Assembly: GCF_029433105.1 (NCBI RefSeq) | Contig: NZ_JARNTW010000009.1 | Location: 186,001-250,000 of the forward strand | DNA from: Runella sp. MFBS21 | Lineage (GTDB): Bacteria; Bacteroidota; Bacteroidia; Cytophagales; Spirosomataceae | Direction of reading: 5' to 3' | DNA: 64,000 nucleotides | Part shown: positions 35,916 through 44,461 of the stretch, piece after piece | How positions within the stretch are numbered: position 1 is the stretch's first letter | Layout of the letters: the number at the start of each line of letters is the position of its first letter | Translations under genes and position numbers: made by a program | The notes under the pieces: generated by a model | Databases searched by the model: none | The model's input: only the letters and a program-made list of their open reading frames with translations | What the model was told of the DNA's origin: nothing

Positions 35916-36965
35916 TTATTCGAGTACTTCGTAAGCCATCAAAGGATTAGCTTTGTTTTTTAAGGTTACTTCACCGATGGGCGCACACCTAAACGACTCT
36001 TTCACCAGTTCATAGGCGTGTTGTCCAATCACGATTTGGCCCGGTTTCGCAATTCCCTGAAATCTTTGGGCTACATTGACCGTATCTCCAATCACAGTGT
36101 AGTCGAGGCGGCGCAAGGATACAGAGCCGATATTGCCCGAAATCATCTCACCCGAATTGATCCCAATCGCCACCCTAGGCAAATAAGTAGTGTGGTCGAG
36201 TAAGTTTTCTTGGATAGATTCGATGTGGCTTCTCACGGCCAAAGCAGCCTCAATGGCATGGTCTAAGTGATAATCACCCCTAAAAACGGCCATCACGGCA
36301 TCGCCCATAAACTTATCAACATGTCCACCTTGAGCGATGATTTCTTTGACCATGATGTCAAAATACTTGTTGATAAGCCGTACTACCGTATCGGGGTCGG
36401 AGTTTTCGGTGATGGCCGTAAAACTACAAATGTCCATAAACACCACCGTAGCTTCCACGGTTTCGTTGACCATGATAGCCGATTCAAACTCTTTGCGGCT
36501 CATAAAACTCAGCACATTTTCATCCACGTACATCCGCAAGATGTTGTTTTCTTTGATGGCTTGGAGGGTTTCGCGAAGTTGGTTGATGTGTTGGAGAGTC
36601 TTTTGGACGGTCAGTTCTAAATCTTCAAAATTGACTGGCTTACACACAAAATCAAAAGCACCGCGATTCATGGCTGTGCGGATATTTTCCATATCCCCAT
36701 AAGCCGACACCATAATTACTTTGATAAGTGGGCTAAGCTCGCTGACCTTACTGAGTAGCGTAAGGCCATCCATCAGGGGCATATTGATGTCACTTAGTAC
36801 AAGGTCGATATCGGGTTGTTGTTGAAGTAGTTGAAATGCTTCGACACCATTTGGAGCAAACACAAACTGGTATAAACCCTCGCGGATTTGTCGTCGAAAT
36901 TTTTGTTTAATCAGCAATTCCAAATCGCTTTCGTCATCTACGACTAGCATTTTGGCTTTATTCAT
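35916..36965 (-). CDS. Response regulator with class III adenylate cyclase output
   Basis: A 349-residue signalling protein: receiver domain (residues 1-125, acidic pocket D10-D11, phospho-acceptor D59 in LSDINMP, K109), a short helical linker, then a class III nucleotidyl cyclase domain (about 165-349). The metal aspartates are in VVFMDICSF (D178) and [11 protein letters not shown] (D222), the adenine-selecting lysine and aspartate are K218 and D in RLDYTVIGD, and the transition-state Asn/Arg are in NVAQRF. All catalytic residues appear intact, so phosphorylation-controlled cAMP synthesis is expected. It overlaps the upstream receiver gene by 4 bp. No histidine kinase gene is adjacent. Confidence 0.92.
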   Translation of the reverse strand: MNKAKMLVVDDESDLELLIKQKFRRQIREGLYQFVFAPNGVEAFQLLQQQPDIDLVLSDINMPLMDGLTLLSKVSELSPLIKVIMVSAYGDMENIRTAMNRGAFDFVCKPVNFEDLELTVQKTLQHINQLRETLQAIKENNILRMYVDENVLSFMSRKEFESAIMVNETVEATVVFMDICSFTAITENSDPDTVVRLINKYFDIMVKEIIAQGGHVDKFMGDAVMAVFRGDYHLDHAIEAALAVRSHIESIQENLLDHTTYLPRVAIGINSGEMISGNIGSVSLRRLDYTVIGDTVNVAQRFQGIAKPGQIVIGQHAYELVKESFRCAPIGEVTLKNKANPLMAYEVLE

Positions 36966-37336
36966 AATGAGTGGGTTAGTTTCTGTTTTAGAGTGGCAAA
37001 GTCAATAGGCTTGGTCAAAAAATCGTCAGCGCCGTATTTTTTTGCTTGATTAAAGTTTTCATCATCGTTGTAAGCCGTAATCATCATGACCGTAGGAGGG
37101 GCGCTGGGGCGGTCGGTACGTATGCGGCGTAGGAGCTCTATGCCACTCATCCCTGGCATGTTGATATCTGATAAAATCAACACAACTTCCGAAAAATGAG
37201 TTTCCAAGTATGAAAGAGCTTCTTCTCCAGAATGTGCAAAATCAAAATTTAGTTCACCATTTCTGATTTCACGCCGAAAACGTTGTTGAAACAAAGTTTT
37301 AATATCGAGTTCGTCATCGACGACTAAAATTTTCAT
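36962..37336 (-). CDS. Single-domain response regulator (receiver only)
   Basis: A 124-residue stand-alone CheY-like receiver with the acidic pair DD (7-8), phospho-acceptor D57 in [13 protein letters not shown], a Thr switch in MMITAYND and the K of the DFLTKPIDF motif near residue 109. It has no output domain. Its receiver resembles that of the next gene, including the [12 protein letters not shown] segment, so the pair probably arose by duplication and shares a kinase. The 4-bp overlap with the cyclase gene indicates a coupled operon. A role as a phosphate sink or relay for the cyclase is an inference. Confidence 0.92.
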   Translation of the reverse strand: MKILVVDDELDIKTLFQQRFRREIRNGELNFDFAHSGEEALSYLETHFSEVVLILSDINMPGMSGIELLRRIRTDRPSAPPTVMMITAYNDDENFNQAKKYGADDFLTKPIDFATLKQKLTHSL

Positions 37337-37451
37337 GAGAAAAAAGGATTGATGAATGTTTTGGGAATGTAATAATACAAAAAATGTTAGAAACTAAAGT
37401 GTAATAAGAGGAGTTAGTCATCTAAAACTAACCTCATACAAAGTATTTATC

Positions 37452-38606
37452 ATGAATAACTTCCAGTATCACAATCCTGTTCGGATTATTTTTGGTAAAG
37501 GGCAAATTGCCCAATTGCCGAAGCAAATTCCTGCCTCTGCCAAAGTTATGATGACTTATGGTGGCGGGAGTATTTTTAAAAATGGAGTCTATGAGCAAGT
37601 AAAATCTGCTTTGAAGGAGTATGACGTAATAGAGTTTGGTGGGATTGAACCTAATCCCACTTACGAAACCCTCATGAAAGCCGTGGAGATAGCTCGAAAA
37701 GAAGGGGTTGATTTTTTGTTATCGGTAGGAGGAGGCTCCGTATTAGATGGTACTAAGTTTGTAGCCGCCGCGATTCCTTTTGAAGGAGAAGAGCCGTGGC
37801 ATATTTTGAGTCAGCGGGCTAAAATCAAGAAAGCAATTCCGCTAGGCGCGGTACTGACATTGCCAGCTACGGGTTCGGAAATGAATTATTATGCCGTAAT
37901 CAGCCGCTCCGAAACCCAAGAAAAAAAGGGAATGGGCAATCCTTTGGTGTATCCTCAATTTTCGATTCTTGACCCCGAAACGACCTTTTCGTTGCCACCT
38001 CGTCAGATTGCCAATGGTATCGCTGATGCCTTTACGCACGTCATGGAGCAGTACATGACTTATCCCGTACATGCTGAAATGCAAGATCGCATGGCCGAAG
38101 CGGTATTGCTGACGCTTATTCAAGAAGGCCCTAAAATGATGATCAATCCCACTGACTACGATGCTGCCGCCAATGTGATGTGGGCGGCTACGATGGCGCT
38201 CAATGGGCTACTTGCCGCTGGAGTCCCCACCGACTGGGCTACGCATCAGATAGGGCATGAACTTACGGCTTTGCATGGTATCGACCACGCCCGAACGTTG
38301 GCGGTGGTATTGCCTCATTTGTTGGAATTTAAGAAAGACACCAAACGGCAAAAACTGGTTCGTTATGCCAAAAATGTATGGCAACTTTCGGGCAGTGAAG
38401 AGGAGTTAACAGAGAAGGCGATTCAAAAAACGGCGGATTTTTATGCGTCTTTAGGTATTCCTACCAAAGCAAGTGCCTATGAGATAGGAAAGGATACCGT
38501 CGAGAAGGTAGTGACGCGTTTTGTTGATAGAGGAATGAACTTTGGCGAGCATGCTGACATTACTCCTGAAGCAGTAGGGCAAATTTTGGCATTGAGCTTG
38601 GCGTAA
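37452..38606 (+). CDS. YqhD-like iron-type alcohol/aldehyde dehydrogenase
   Basis: A 384-residue group III alcohol dehydrogenase. Its N-terminus FQYHNPVRIIFGKGQI and the cofactor motif VGGGSVLDGTKF (about 94-105) match YqhD/BdhA, which are NADPH-dependent aldehyde reductases. Metal ligands are in GIADAFTHVMEQYM (D and H), and in HQIGHELTALHGIDH (two H). E. coli YqhD detoxifies aldehydes from lipid peroxidation. It is a single gene read divergently from the response regulator pair. Confidence 0.93.
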   Translation: MNNFQYHNPVRIIFGKGQIAQLPKQIPASAKVMMTYGGGSIFKNGVYEQVKSALKEYDVIEFGGIEPNPTYETLMKAVEIARKEGVDFLLSVGGGSVLDGTKFVAAAIPFEGEEPWHILSQRAKIKKAIPLGAVLTLPATGSEMNYYAVISRSETQEKKGMGNPLVYPQFSILDPETTFSLPPRQIANGIADAFTHVMEQYMTYPVHAEMQDRMAEAVLLTLIQEGPKMMINPTDYDAAANVMWAATMALNGLLAAGVPTDWATHQIGHELTALHGIDHARTLAVVLPHLLEFKKDTKRQKLVRYAKNVWQLSGSEEELTEKAIQKTADFYASLGIPTKASAYEIGKDTVEKVVTRFVDRGMNFGEHADITPEAVGQILALSLA

Positions 38607-38661
38607 GTTATATGATGTCAAAACTAGGAGAAAATGACTCATAACAAGTCACTTGCGTAGG

Positions 38662-38692
38662 TTTGATTTTTGATGGTCATTTATTAAATTTG
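38662..38692 (+). promoter_or_regulatory. Consensus Bacteroidota promoter of the toxin-antitoxin pair
   Basis: TTTG at 38662-38665 and TAAATTTG at 38685-38692 are separated by 19 bp, an excellent match to the -33/-7 consensus. The transcript would start about 12 nt before the antitoxin ATG. Confidence 0.7.
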
Positions 38693-38709
38693 AAAAAACT
38701 TATACACTA

Positions 38710-38928
38710 ATGGAAGCATTGTCCATAAACAATACTGCGGAGACTCTCCAAATCACCCTAGATAAAAAATTTTTTGATGAAAATTTTTTACGTGAAACAA
38801 TTGAATATCTACGTACAGAGTATTTAGCGCAAAAAATAGATTTTGCCGACTCTATAGAGGAAATAGGAGAAGAAATAAAACACAGTTGGTGGCAAAAAAA
38901 TAAAGCTCTTTATATTAAAAGCGAATGA
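38710..38928 (+). CDS. Putative antitoxin of a PIN toxin pair
   Basis: A 72-residue acidic protein with a predicted N-terminal beta strand (TLQITLDKKFFDENF) and two helices rich in Glu. It resembles the small partners encoded before PIN-domain toxins, though no named antitoxin fold can be given. Its stop overlaps the toxin start by ATGA, the usual arrangement of toxin-antitoxin operons. A strong promoter lies directly upstream. Direct DNA binding is not evident from the sequence. Confidence 0.65.
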   Translation: MEALSINNTAETLQITLDKKFFDENFLRETIEYLRTEYLAQKIDFADSIEEIGEEIKHSWWQKNKALYIKSE

Positions 38929-39332
38929 AGGTTATTGTAGATGCCAACATACTATTCTCTGCTCTACGTTCTTCAAATCGTATCTTTAGAAGGCAGTTAT
39001 ACTTCTCTGAATGCACTTTTTTTGCACCCAAATTTCTCATTGTAGAAATATTTGAGCATAAGGAGCGAATTTTAGAAAAATCTAAAGCCACACCTACTGA
39101 GGTGTACGAATATTTAGATAACGTTCTCCAAAAAATCACCTTTGTAAGCAATGATTATATTTCAATTGCAAATTATGTTGAAGCATATCGTTTGTGTAAA
39201 GATGTAGATGAAGATGATACTCCGTTTGTTGCATTAGCATTGGAGATGCAAGCATTTTTTTGGACTAGGGACGAAAAGCTCAAAAATCATCTCTATAGGA
39301 TGGGATTCTCTCATTTTTTTGAACCTACTTAA
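38925..39332 (+). CDS. PIN-domain ribonuclease toxin
   Basis: A 135-residue PIN-domain protein of the 'putative toxin-antitoxin toxin component, PIN family' type. Acidic residues expected in the active site are visible: D6 in VIVDANILFSAL, E in LIVEIFEHKE, D in DEDDTPFVALAL and D in TRDEKL. PIN toxins are Mg-dependent RNases that often cut tRNA or mRNA. The start overlaps the antitoxin stop by 4 bp. All four acidic positions are present, so the enzyme is probably active. Confidence 0.85.
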   Translation: MKVIVDANILFSALRSSNRIFRRQLYFSECTFFAPKFLIVEIFEHKERILEKSKATPTEVYEYLDNVLQKITFVSNDYISIANYVEAYRLCKDVDEDDTPFVALALEMQAFFWTRDEKLKNHLYRMGFSHFFEPT

Positions 39333-39405
39333 AAGACGCTATTCTAACTTTTTGTAACTATTTTTGAAGCTTACCAATTTTGGTGAGCTTTTACTTTTTT
39401 TGATA

Positions 39406-41880
39406 ATGAAGCCAATTCTATTCTTCCGAGCAGTCATTTTGCTTTTTTGTATCTCTACCTACCTCAACGCCCAACAATCGTGGATACGTATCAATCAGCT
39501 TGGCTACTTGCCACAATCCACAAAAGTGGCCGTTTGGGTAAACAAAGAAGAGGTAAAAGTGGCTGATTTCGAGCTATGTGACGCTCTTACCGACCGTGTG
39601 GTATTGAAGTCAAAAGCCGTTAAACCTTTCGGAGCTTATGCGGCTTTCAAATCAAGCTATCGGCTCAATTTCTCGAATTTTACCAAACCGGGGGGATATT
39701 ATCTCAAAGCTGCGGGAGTACGTTCTCCTATTTTTAGGATTGGAGCAGATGTCTATGACGGAACGGCCGATTTTGTACTAAAATATATGCGTCAACAGCG
39801 GAGTGGTTACAATCCTTTTTTGAAAGATTCTTGTCACCGTCAAGATGGCTATGTGATTTATTATCCTGATTCTACCCAAAATGGCAAGTTCATGGATGCG
39901 TCGGGTGGGTGGCATGATGCTTCGGATTATCTTCAATATGTGACCACTTCGGCCAATGCGACTTATCAATTGCTTTTTGCTTATCAACAAAATCCCGAGG
40001 CATTTGGTGATAGCCACGATGCTGCTGGTCATCCTACGCCCAATGGTATTCCTGATATTTTGGATGAAGCCAAATGGGGCTTGGATTGGTTGGTAAAGAT
40101 GAACCCCGCCAAGGATGTGATGTTTAACCAAATCGCCGATGACCGCGACCACGCGGGTATGCGCCTGCCCACCAAAGATTCGGTGGTGTACAATCGCCAA
40201 TGGGGCTTGGGAAGGCCTGTTTACATGGTAACGGGGCAGCCACAGGGGCTTTTTAAATACAAAAACCGCACCACCGGCGTGGCTTCTACGGCCGGAAAAT
40301 ACGCTTCGGCTTTTGCCTTGGGAAGTCAACTTTTGTCGAAATATTACCCTGATTTTTCTAAGAAAATACTACAAAAAGCACTAGACGCTTATGATTTTGG
40401 AAAACGGTTTCCGGGAGTATGTCAAACAGCCCCGGGACGTGCTCCTTATTTTTATGAAGAAGACAATTATGTAGATGACATGGAGCTGGCGGCGGCGCAG
40501 TTGTACCAACTCAACTCATCGACCCCAACCTATCTCAATGATGCCGTTAATTTTGGGAAAGCCGAACCTACAACCCCGTGGATGGGTGCGGATACTGCCA
40601 AGCATTATCAATGGTATCCTTTTGTCAATTTGGGACATTATTTGTTGTCAAAAAATAATCCGACTTTTCGTCAATTCATGAAAGACGGAATTGAGAAAGT
40701 AAAAACGCGTGGACAAAACAATCCTTTCTTGAATGGGATACCTTTCATTTGGTGTTCCAACAACCTGACAGTAGGGATTTTGACTCAATTGCATTTGTAC
40801 CGTTCCCTTACCAAAGACCGTCAGTATGAAGAATTAGAGGCGGCCATGCGTGATTGGCTTTTTGGCTGTAATCCGTGGGGTACAAGCATGATTTGTGGCC
40901 TTCCAGAAGGGGGCGATTGGCCTACAGACCCCCATTCGTCTTTTACACATTTGTATCAATATCGCATCGATGGGGGTTTGGTAGATGGTCCAATTTATGG
41001 GAGTATTTTTGGTAAACTTATTGGTATTACTTTATACAAGCCAGACGAATACGCTGATTTTCAGTCAAAACTGGTGGTGTATCATGATGATTATGGCGAT
41101 TATTCTACCAACGAACCCACTATGGATGGTACGGCGAGTTTGAGTTATATCTTGTCGGCTTACCAAAAAGAAGGAAAAAGTTTACAGGCTAAGCATAAAA
41201 AAGAACAAACGGGAGCAATCATCCAAATGGATACCACTCAAAAGCGGGTGTTTCTCACTTTTACAGGGCATGAGTTTGCGGAAGGGACAACAACTATCTT
41301 AAAAACTCTCAAAGAGCAGAATATTAAAGCTTCATTTTTTCTGACGGGCGATTTTCTGCGAAATCCTGCTTATCAATCTTATGTGGAGCAAATGCACCGT
41401 GAGGGGCATTATGTAGGAATGCACTCCGACAAGCATTTGCTTTATTGTGACTGGAACAAACGCGATTCGTTGCTGATTAGCCAAGAGCAGTTTGAAAAGG
41501 ATATCCAAGCCAATGCTGCCGAACTAAGTCGAGTGGGGATTGAGCCTGCAAAGGCGTCTATTTTTATGCCTCCTTATGAATGGTATAATGCTTCTATCAA
41601 TGATTGGGCGCGAAATATGGGTTTGACACTCGTTAATTTTACCCCAAAGATTGGTACAAATGCCGATTATACTTGGCCCGAATTGCCCAATTATCGAAGT
41701 AGTGAGCAGCTACTCAAGCGTTTTTGGGAGTATGAACCCTCCTCACCTAATCATCTAAATGGGGCGATTGTATTGATTCACTTGGGTACTGACCCACGCC
41801 GCAAAGATAAATTTTATGACAAGCTGCCGCAGATTCTACAACAACTGAAGGCAAAAGGCTATCAGTTTGGCAGGTTTTGA
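39406..41880 (+). CDS. GH9 glycoside hydrolase fused to a CE4-like domain
   Basis: An 824-residue secreted enzyme. After the signal peptide (ILLFCISTYLNAQ) come an N-terminal CelD-type Ig-like domain (WIRINQLGYLPQ), a GH9 (alpha/alpha)6 catalytic domain with the base in GGWHDASDY (about 167-175) and the acid glutamate in STNEPTMDGTASLSY (about 570), and from about residue 600 a NodB-fold domain. The latter keeps ASFFLTGDF and HSDKH but reads TFTGHE where polysaccharide deacetylases have TFDD, and MPPY where they have RxPY. GH9 enzymes act on beta-1,4 glucans or related chains. I use ATG 39406, which starts the signal peptide. Confidence 0.9.
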   Translation: MKPILFFRAVILLFCISTYLNAQQSWIRINQLGYLPQSTKVAVWVNKEEVKVADFELCDALTDRVVLKSKAVKPFGAYAAFKSSYRLNFSNFTKPGGYYLKAAGVRSPIFRIGADVYDGTADFVLKYMRQQRSGYNPFLKDSCHRQDGYVIYYPDSTQNGKFMDASGGWHDASDYLQYVTTSANATYQLLFAYQQNPEAFGDSHDAAGHPTPNGIPDILDEAKWGLDWLVKMNPAKDVMFNQIADDRDHAGMRLPTKDSVVYNRQWGLGRPVYMVTGQPQGLFKYKNRTTGVASTAGKYASAFALGSQLLSKYYPDFSKKILQKALDAYDFGKRFPGVCQTAPGRAPYFYEEDNYVDDMELAAAQLYQLNSSTPTYLNDAVNFGKAEPTTPWMGADTAKHYQWYPFVNLGHYLLSKNNPTFRQFMKDGIEKVKTRGQNNPFLNGIPFIWCSNNLTVGILTQLHLYRSLTKDRQYEELEAAMRDWLFGCNPWGTSMICGLPEGGDWPTDPHSSFTHLYQYRIDGGLVDGPIYGSIFGKLIGITLYKPDEYADFQSKLVVYHDDYGDYSTNEPTMDGTASLSYILSAYQKEGKSLQAKHKKEQTGAIIQMDTTQKRVFLTFTGHEFAEGTTTILKTLKEQNIKASFFLTGDFLRNPAYQSYVEQMHREGHYVGMHSDKHLLYCDWNKRDSLLISQEQFEKDIQANAAELSRVGIEPAKASIFMPPYEWYNASINDWARNMGLTLVNFTPKIGTNADYTWPELPNYRSSEQLLKRFWEYEPSSPNHLNGAIVLIHLGTDPRRKDKFYDKLPQILQQLKAKGYQFGRF

Positions 41881-42102
41881 AAAGGGGATTACTGGATAAT
41901 GAAATCAGAAAACACAAATGGTTTTGAGTGGCTTCATATCACAAAGCGTACAAATTGGAAATATTGTATGCCGAAATCTAAAGATGAACAGTAAAAAATC
42001 CCCTCCTGCCTCTCCTCTTTAGATGCCCTCATCACGGCAGAAGCGGAGAAAATAGTACAATTGAAATTGCATAAAAAGGGATTGAGGAAGGAGTTGTAAT
42101 AA
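41881..42102 (+). pseudogene. Possible short degraded coding stretch in frame with GH9 gene
   Basis: The frame of the preceding gene stays open apart from stops at its end and at 41992. The second part (about 41995-42102) reads like a coding helix (LITAEAEKIVQLKLHKKG). It could be a small gene remnant or chance. Evidence is weak. Confidence 0.15.
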
Positions 42103-42231
42103 AAATGAGTATAGCACTTGAAATAGCATAGGAGGTAAGTGATGCTAAGAAAAATATCATACTGATCTATTTTAGGTTTTGCCTTTCAGTATTTTATGGT
42201 GAAAAGCTTTGATTTTCCTCCCGACTTAAAT
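42103..42231. other. Intergenic, nothing recognised
   Basis: AT-rich sequence between the GH9 gene and the terminator shared with the convergent transporter gene; no gene, hairpin or promoter seen. The full gene-free stretch runs from 41881 to 42315. Confidence 0.4.
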
Positions 42232-42270
42232 AAAAGAGGCTGATTGCGTTAGGTGCAATCAGCCTCTTTT
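42232..42270. terminator. Bidirectional terminator between GH9 and FucP-like genes
   Basis: Perfect 16-base arms (aaaagaggctgattgc / gcaatcagcctctttt), 7-nt loop, between convergent genes. Confidence 0.85.
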
Positions 42271-42315
42271 GTATGCCTTTTGGCTACGGTAATTAGACCA
42301 TAAAAGCTGACGTAA

Positions 42316-43536
42316 TTAATTTTTTGGCTTAGAAAAAACGAGGCCAAAAAGTAAAATCACTACATAACAAATGATAGGCATAAGGTATGATTGGGCTACA
42401 TCAATATCGGCTACTTTTCCCATGATAGGAGGAAAAACGGCTCCACCTACTACCCCCATCACGATATAAGAAGAAGCTTGTGGTTTGAGAGGACCCAAGT
42501 TGCGTAAACCTAGACCAAAGATAGTTGGGAACATAATACTCATAAAGAAGTTGAGCATCATCAAAGCGATAAACGACGCCCAGCCCCAGGTTTGAGAAAT
42601 AATCAAACACATCAGAATATTGGCACCTGCGAAAATGGCCAAAAGGATATTGGGCTTAACAAACCGCATCAAAAAAGTACCTACTGCACGGCCTGCCAAG
42701 AGTAATACCATGCTGAAAGCAAAATAGTATCCTGCTTTCTCGTCGGTCATATCGGGAATGTATTTGACGGCGTAATTGATAAAAAACGCCCAAGTTGCTC
42801 CTTGTGCTGCTACGTTGAAAAACTGCGCAATCGCCGCCCAAATAAAGTGACGGTGAGCAAACAAGCCTTTTTGAGGCGTACCCGAGGCTGACTCATCGCT
42901 GCCTGATGCTTCGGCTGTAAGCGGTGGTACTTTAATAAACGAAAAAGAAATCGCCACTGCGGCTACTACCGCGCCAATCACAATATAAAGGTATTTGACG
43001 GGGGCTAAATCGGCTACGACATCGCCCGTTGGTACATTGCGAAGCATAATATAAGAACCTACCACAGGTCCGATAATGGCTCCCACACCATTGAAAGTTT
43101 GTGAGAGATTGATACGTTGCTCAGAGGTCTCTTCATGACCGAGGGCTGCTGAGAAAGGGTGAGCGACGGTTTCGAGGGTAGCCAATCCACAGGCTAATAC
43201 AAACAATGCCAAACGGAAGAAATCAAAAGATTGGGCTTCGGCGGCGGGGTAAAACATAAAAGCGCCGATGGCATATAAAGCCAATCCCAAAAGAACGCCG
43301 TTTTTATAACCATATTTTTTCATGAACAATCCTGCCGGAATCCCCATGACGAAATAAGCCCCAAAGATAGAAAATTGAACCAAACCCGAATCGGCAATGG
43401 AAACATTCAAGACCGTCTGAAACCGTCGGTTGAGCAAGTCACCCATGGTGATAGCAATACCCCATAGCAAAAAAAGACTAGTCACAAAGACGTAGGTGGG
43501 GACGTATTTGGCGGTAAGTAAAGGCGCTTTTTTCAT
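42316..43536 (-). CDS. FucP-like sugar:H+ symporter (MFS)
   Basis: A 406-residue MFS permease with twelve hydrophobic segments, of the L-fucose/glucose-galactose FucP group. Family stretches are FLLWGIAITMGDLLNRRFQ at the first helix, FGAYFVMGIPAGLFMKKYGYK in helix two (in part), LFVLACGLATLETVAHPF in helix four and LSQTFNGVGAIIGPVVG. The context (an L-fucose-dehydrogenase-like SDR upstream in the same operon, and a GH29 fucosidase in the window) supports L-fucose as substrate. ATG 43536 is chosen; a TTG six bases upstream is unlikely. Confidence 0.9.
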   Translation of the reverse strand: MKKAPLLTAKYVPTYVFVTSLFLLWGIAITMGDLLNRRFQTVLNVSIADSGLVQFSIFGAYFVMGIPAGLFMKKYGYKNGVLLGLALYAIGAFMFYPAAEAQSFDFFRLALFVLACGLATLETVAHPFSAALGHEETSEQRINLSQTFNGVGAIIGPVVGSYIMLRNVPTGDVVADLAPVKYLYIVIGAVVAAVAISFSFIKVPPLTAEASGSDESASGTPQKGLFAHRHFIWAAIAQFFNVAAQGATWAFFINYAVKYIPDMTDEKAGYYFAFSMVLLLAGRAVGTFLMRFVKPNILLAIFAGANILMCLIISQTWGWASFIALMMLNFFMSIMFPTIFGLGLRNLGPLKPQASSYIVMGVVGGAVFPPIMGKVADIDVAQSYLMPIICYVVILLFGLVFSKPKN

Positions 43537-43592
43537 TATCAAAATTGAAATTTGAAAGGTTTAGGGTTGATTGAAAAATAAGAGACACAAAG

Positions 43593-43621
43593 CTTTTCCA
43601 AGGTTTTAAGCCTTGGAAAAG
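43593..43621 (-). other. Intercistronic hairpin between SDR and transporter genes
   Basis: Perfect 11-base arms (cttttccaagg / ccttggaaaag), 7-nt loop, just after the SDR stop, without a T tract. It may stabilise or partly terminate the mRNA. Confidence 0.45.
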
Positions 43622-43625
43622 AAGG

Positions 43626-44414
43626 CTAATGTTTGATAATAGACCTATCCAAGTGTACATATCCGCCATCTACGTGGATAAGCTGACCAGTGGTATGGCT
43701 CGATTTGCTAGAAAGTAAGAAAGTGACCATGTTGGCGATTTCGTCGGGAGAAGTCATGCGGTTTTCAAACGGAATCCGACTATTGATTTCGTTGAGGGTT
43801 TCTTCGGGATTGGGAAGGGTTTTAATCCACTTTTCGTAAAGAGGGGTCCAAGACTCGGCCACGATGAGGGCATTGACTCTGATACCATACTTGAGCAATT
43901 CGACGGCCCATTCACGGGTGAGGGCATTGCGAGCACCGTTTGAAGCCGCATAGGCAGAGGTATTTCCTTGGCCTGTTTCGGCTACTTTGGAGCTTACATT
44001 GACGATAGGGCCTTTGGTCTTGATGAGATAGGGCAGAGCGTGATGAGCCAACAAATAATAATGTACCACATTTTTGTGAAGCGAAGCCATGAAAGCCTCG
44101 TAGCTACCATTTTCGAGCCCTACGCCATCGTTGACACCTGCGTTGTTGACGAGGCCGTCGATTCTACCAAAACGCTCTACGGTAAGGCGCACGGCCTTTT
44201 CGCATTCGGCGGGGTCGGTAAGCTCGGCTTCGATGCCATAGGCTATACCGCCTAAGGCTTCGATTTTGTCGATAACGACTTGGTTGTCGGCTGCACTACG
44301 ACCAATAATGACCGGAATCGCTTCTTCTACGGCCAACGTACGGGCAATCGCTTCGCCAATTCCTTTGGCACCACCCGTCACAATAATTACTTTTTCTCTA
44401 AGGTTTAGATTCAC
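43626..44414 (-). CDS. SDR oxidoreductase, L-fucose-dehydrogenase-like
   Basis: A 262-residue classical short-chain dehydrogenase: cofactor motif TGGAKGIG (13-20), NNAG (90-93), catalytic Ser in NVSSK (141-142) and Tyr155 in SAYAASN. The canonical lysine of YxxxK is asparagine here (N159, codon aac). Closest recognisable relatives are the Bacteroidota SDRs annotated as L-fucose dehydrogenase, which make L-fucono-lactone at the start of the non-phosphorylated route. The FucP-like permease gene is the next downstream on the same strand, 89 bp away. The substrate assignment rests mostly on context. Confidence 0.85.
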   Translation of the reverse strand: MNLNLREKVIIVTGGAKGIGEAIARTLAVEEAIPVIIGRSAADNQVVIDKIEALGGIAYGIEAELTDPAECEKAVRLTVERFGRIDGLVNNAGVNDGVGLENGSYEAFMASLHKNVVHYYLLAHHALPYLIKTKGPIVNVSSKVAETGQGNTSAYAASNGARNALTREWAVELLKYGIRVNALIVAESWTPLYEKWIKTLPNPEETLNEINSRIPFENRMTSPDEIANMVTFLLSSKSSHTTGQLIHVDGGYVHLDRSIIKH

Positions 44415-44461
44415 TTTTTCAGAAAATATATTGGTTTGAAAAATAACTGTGCTTTATAATT

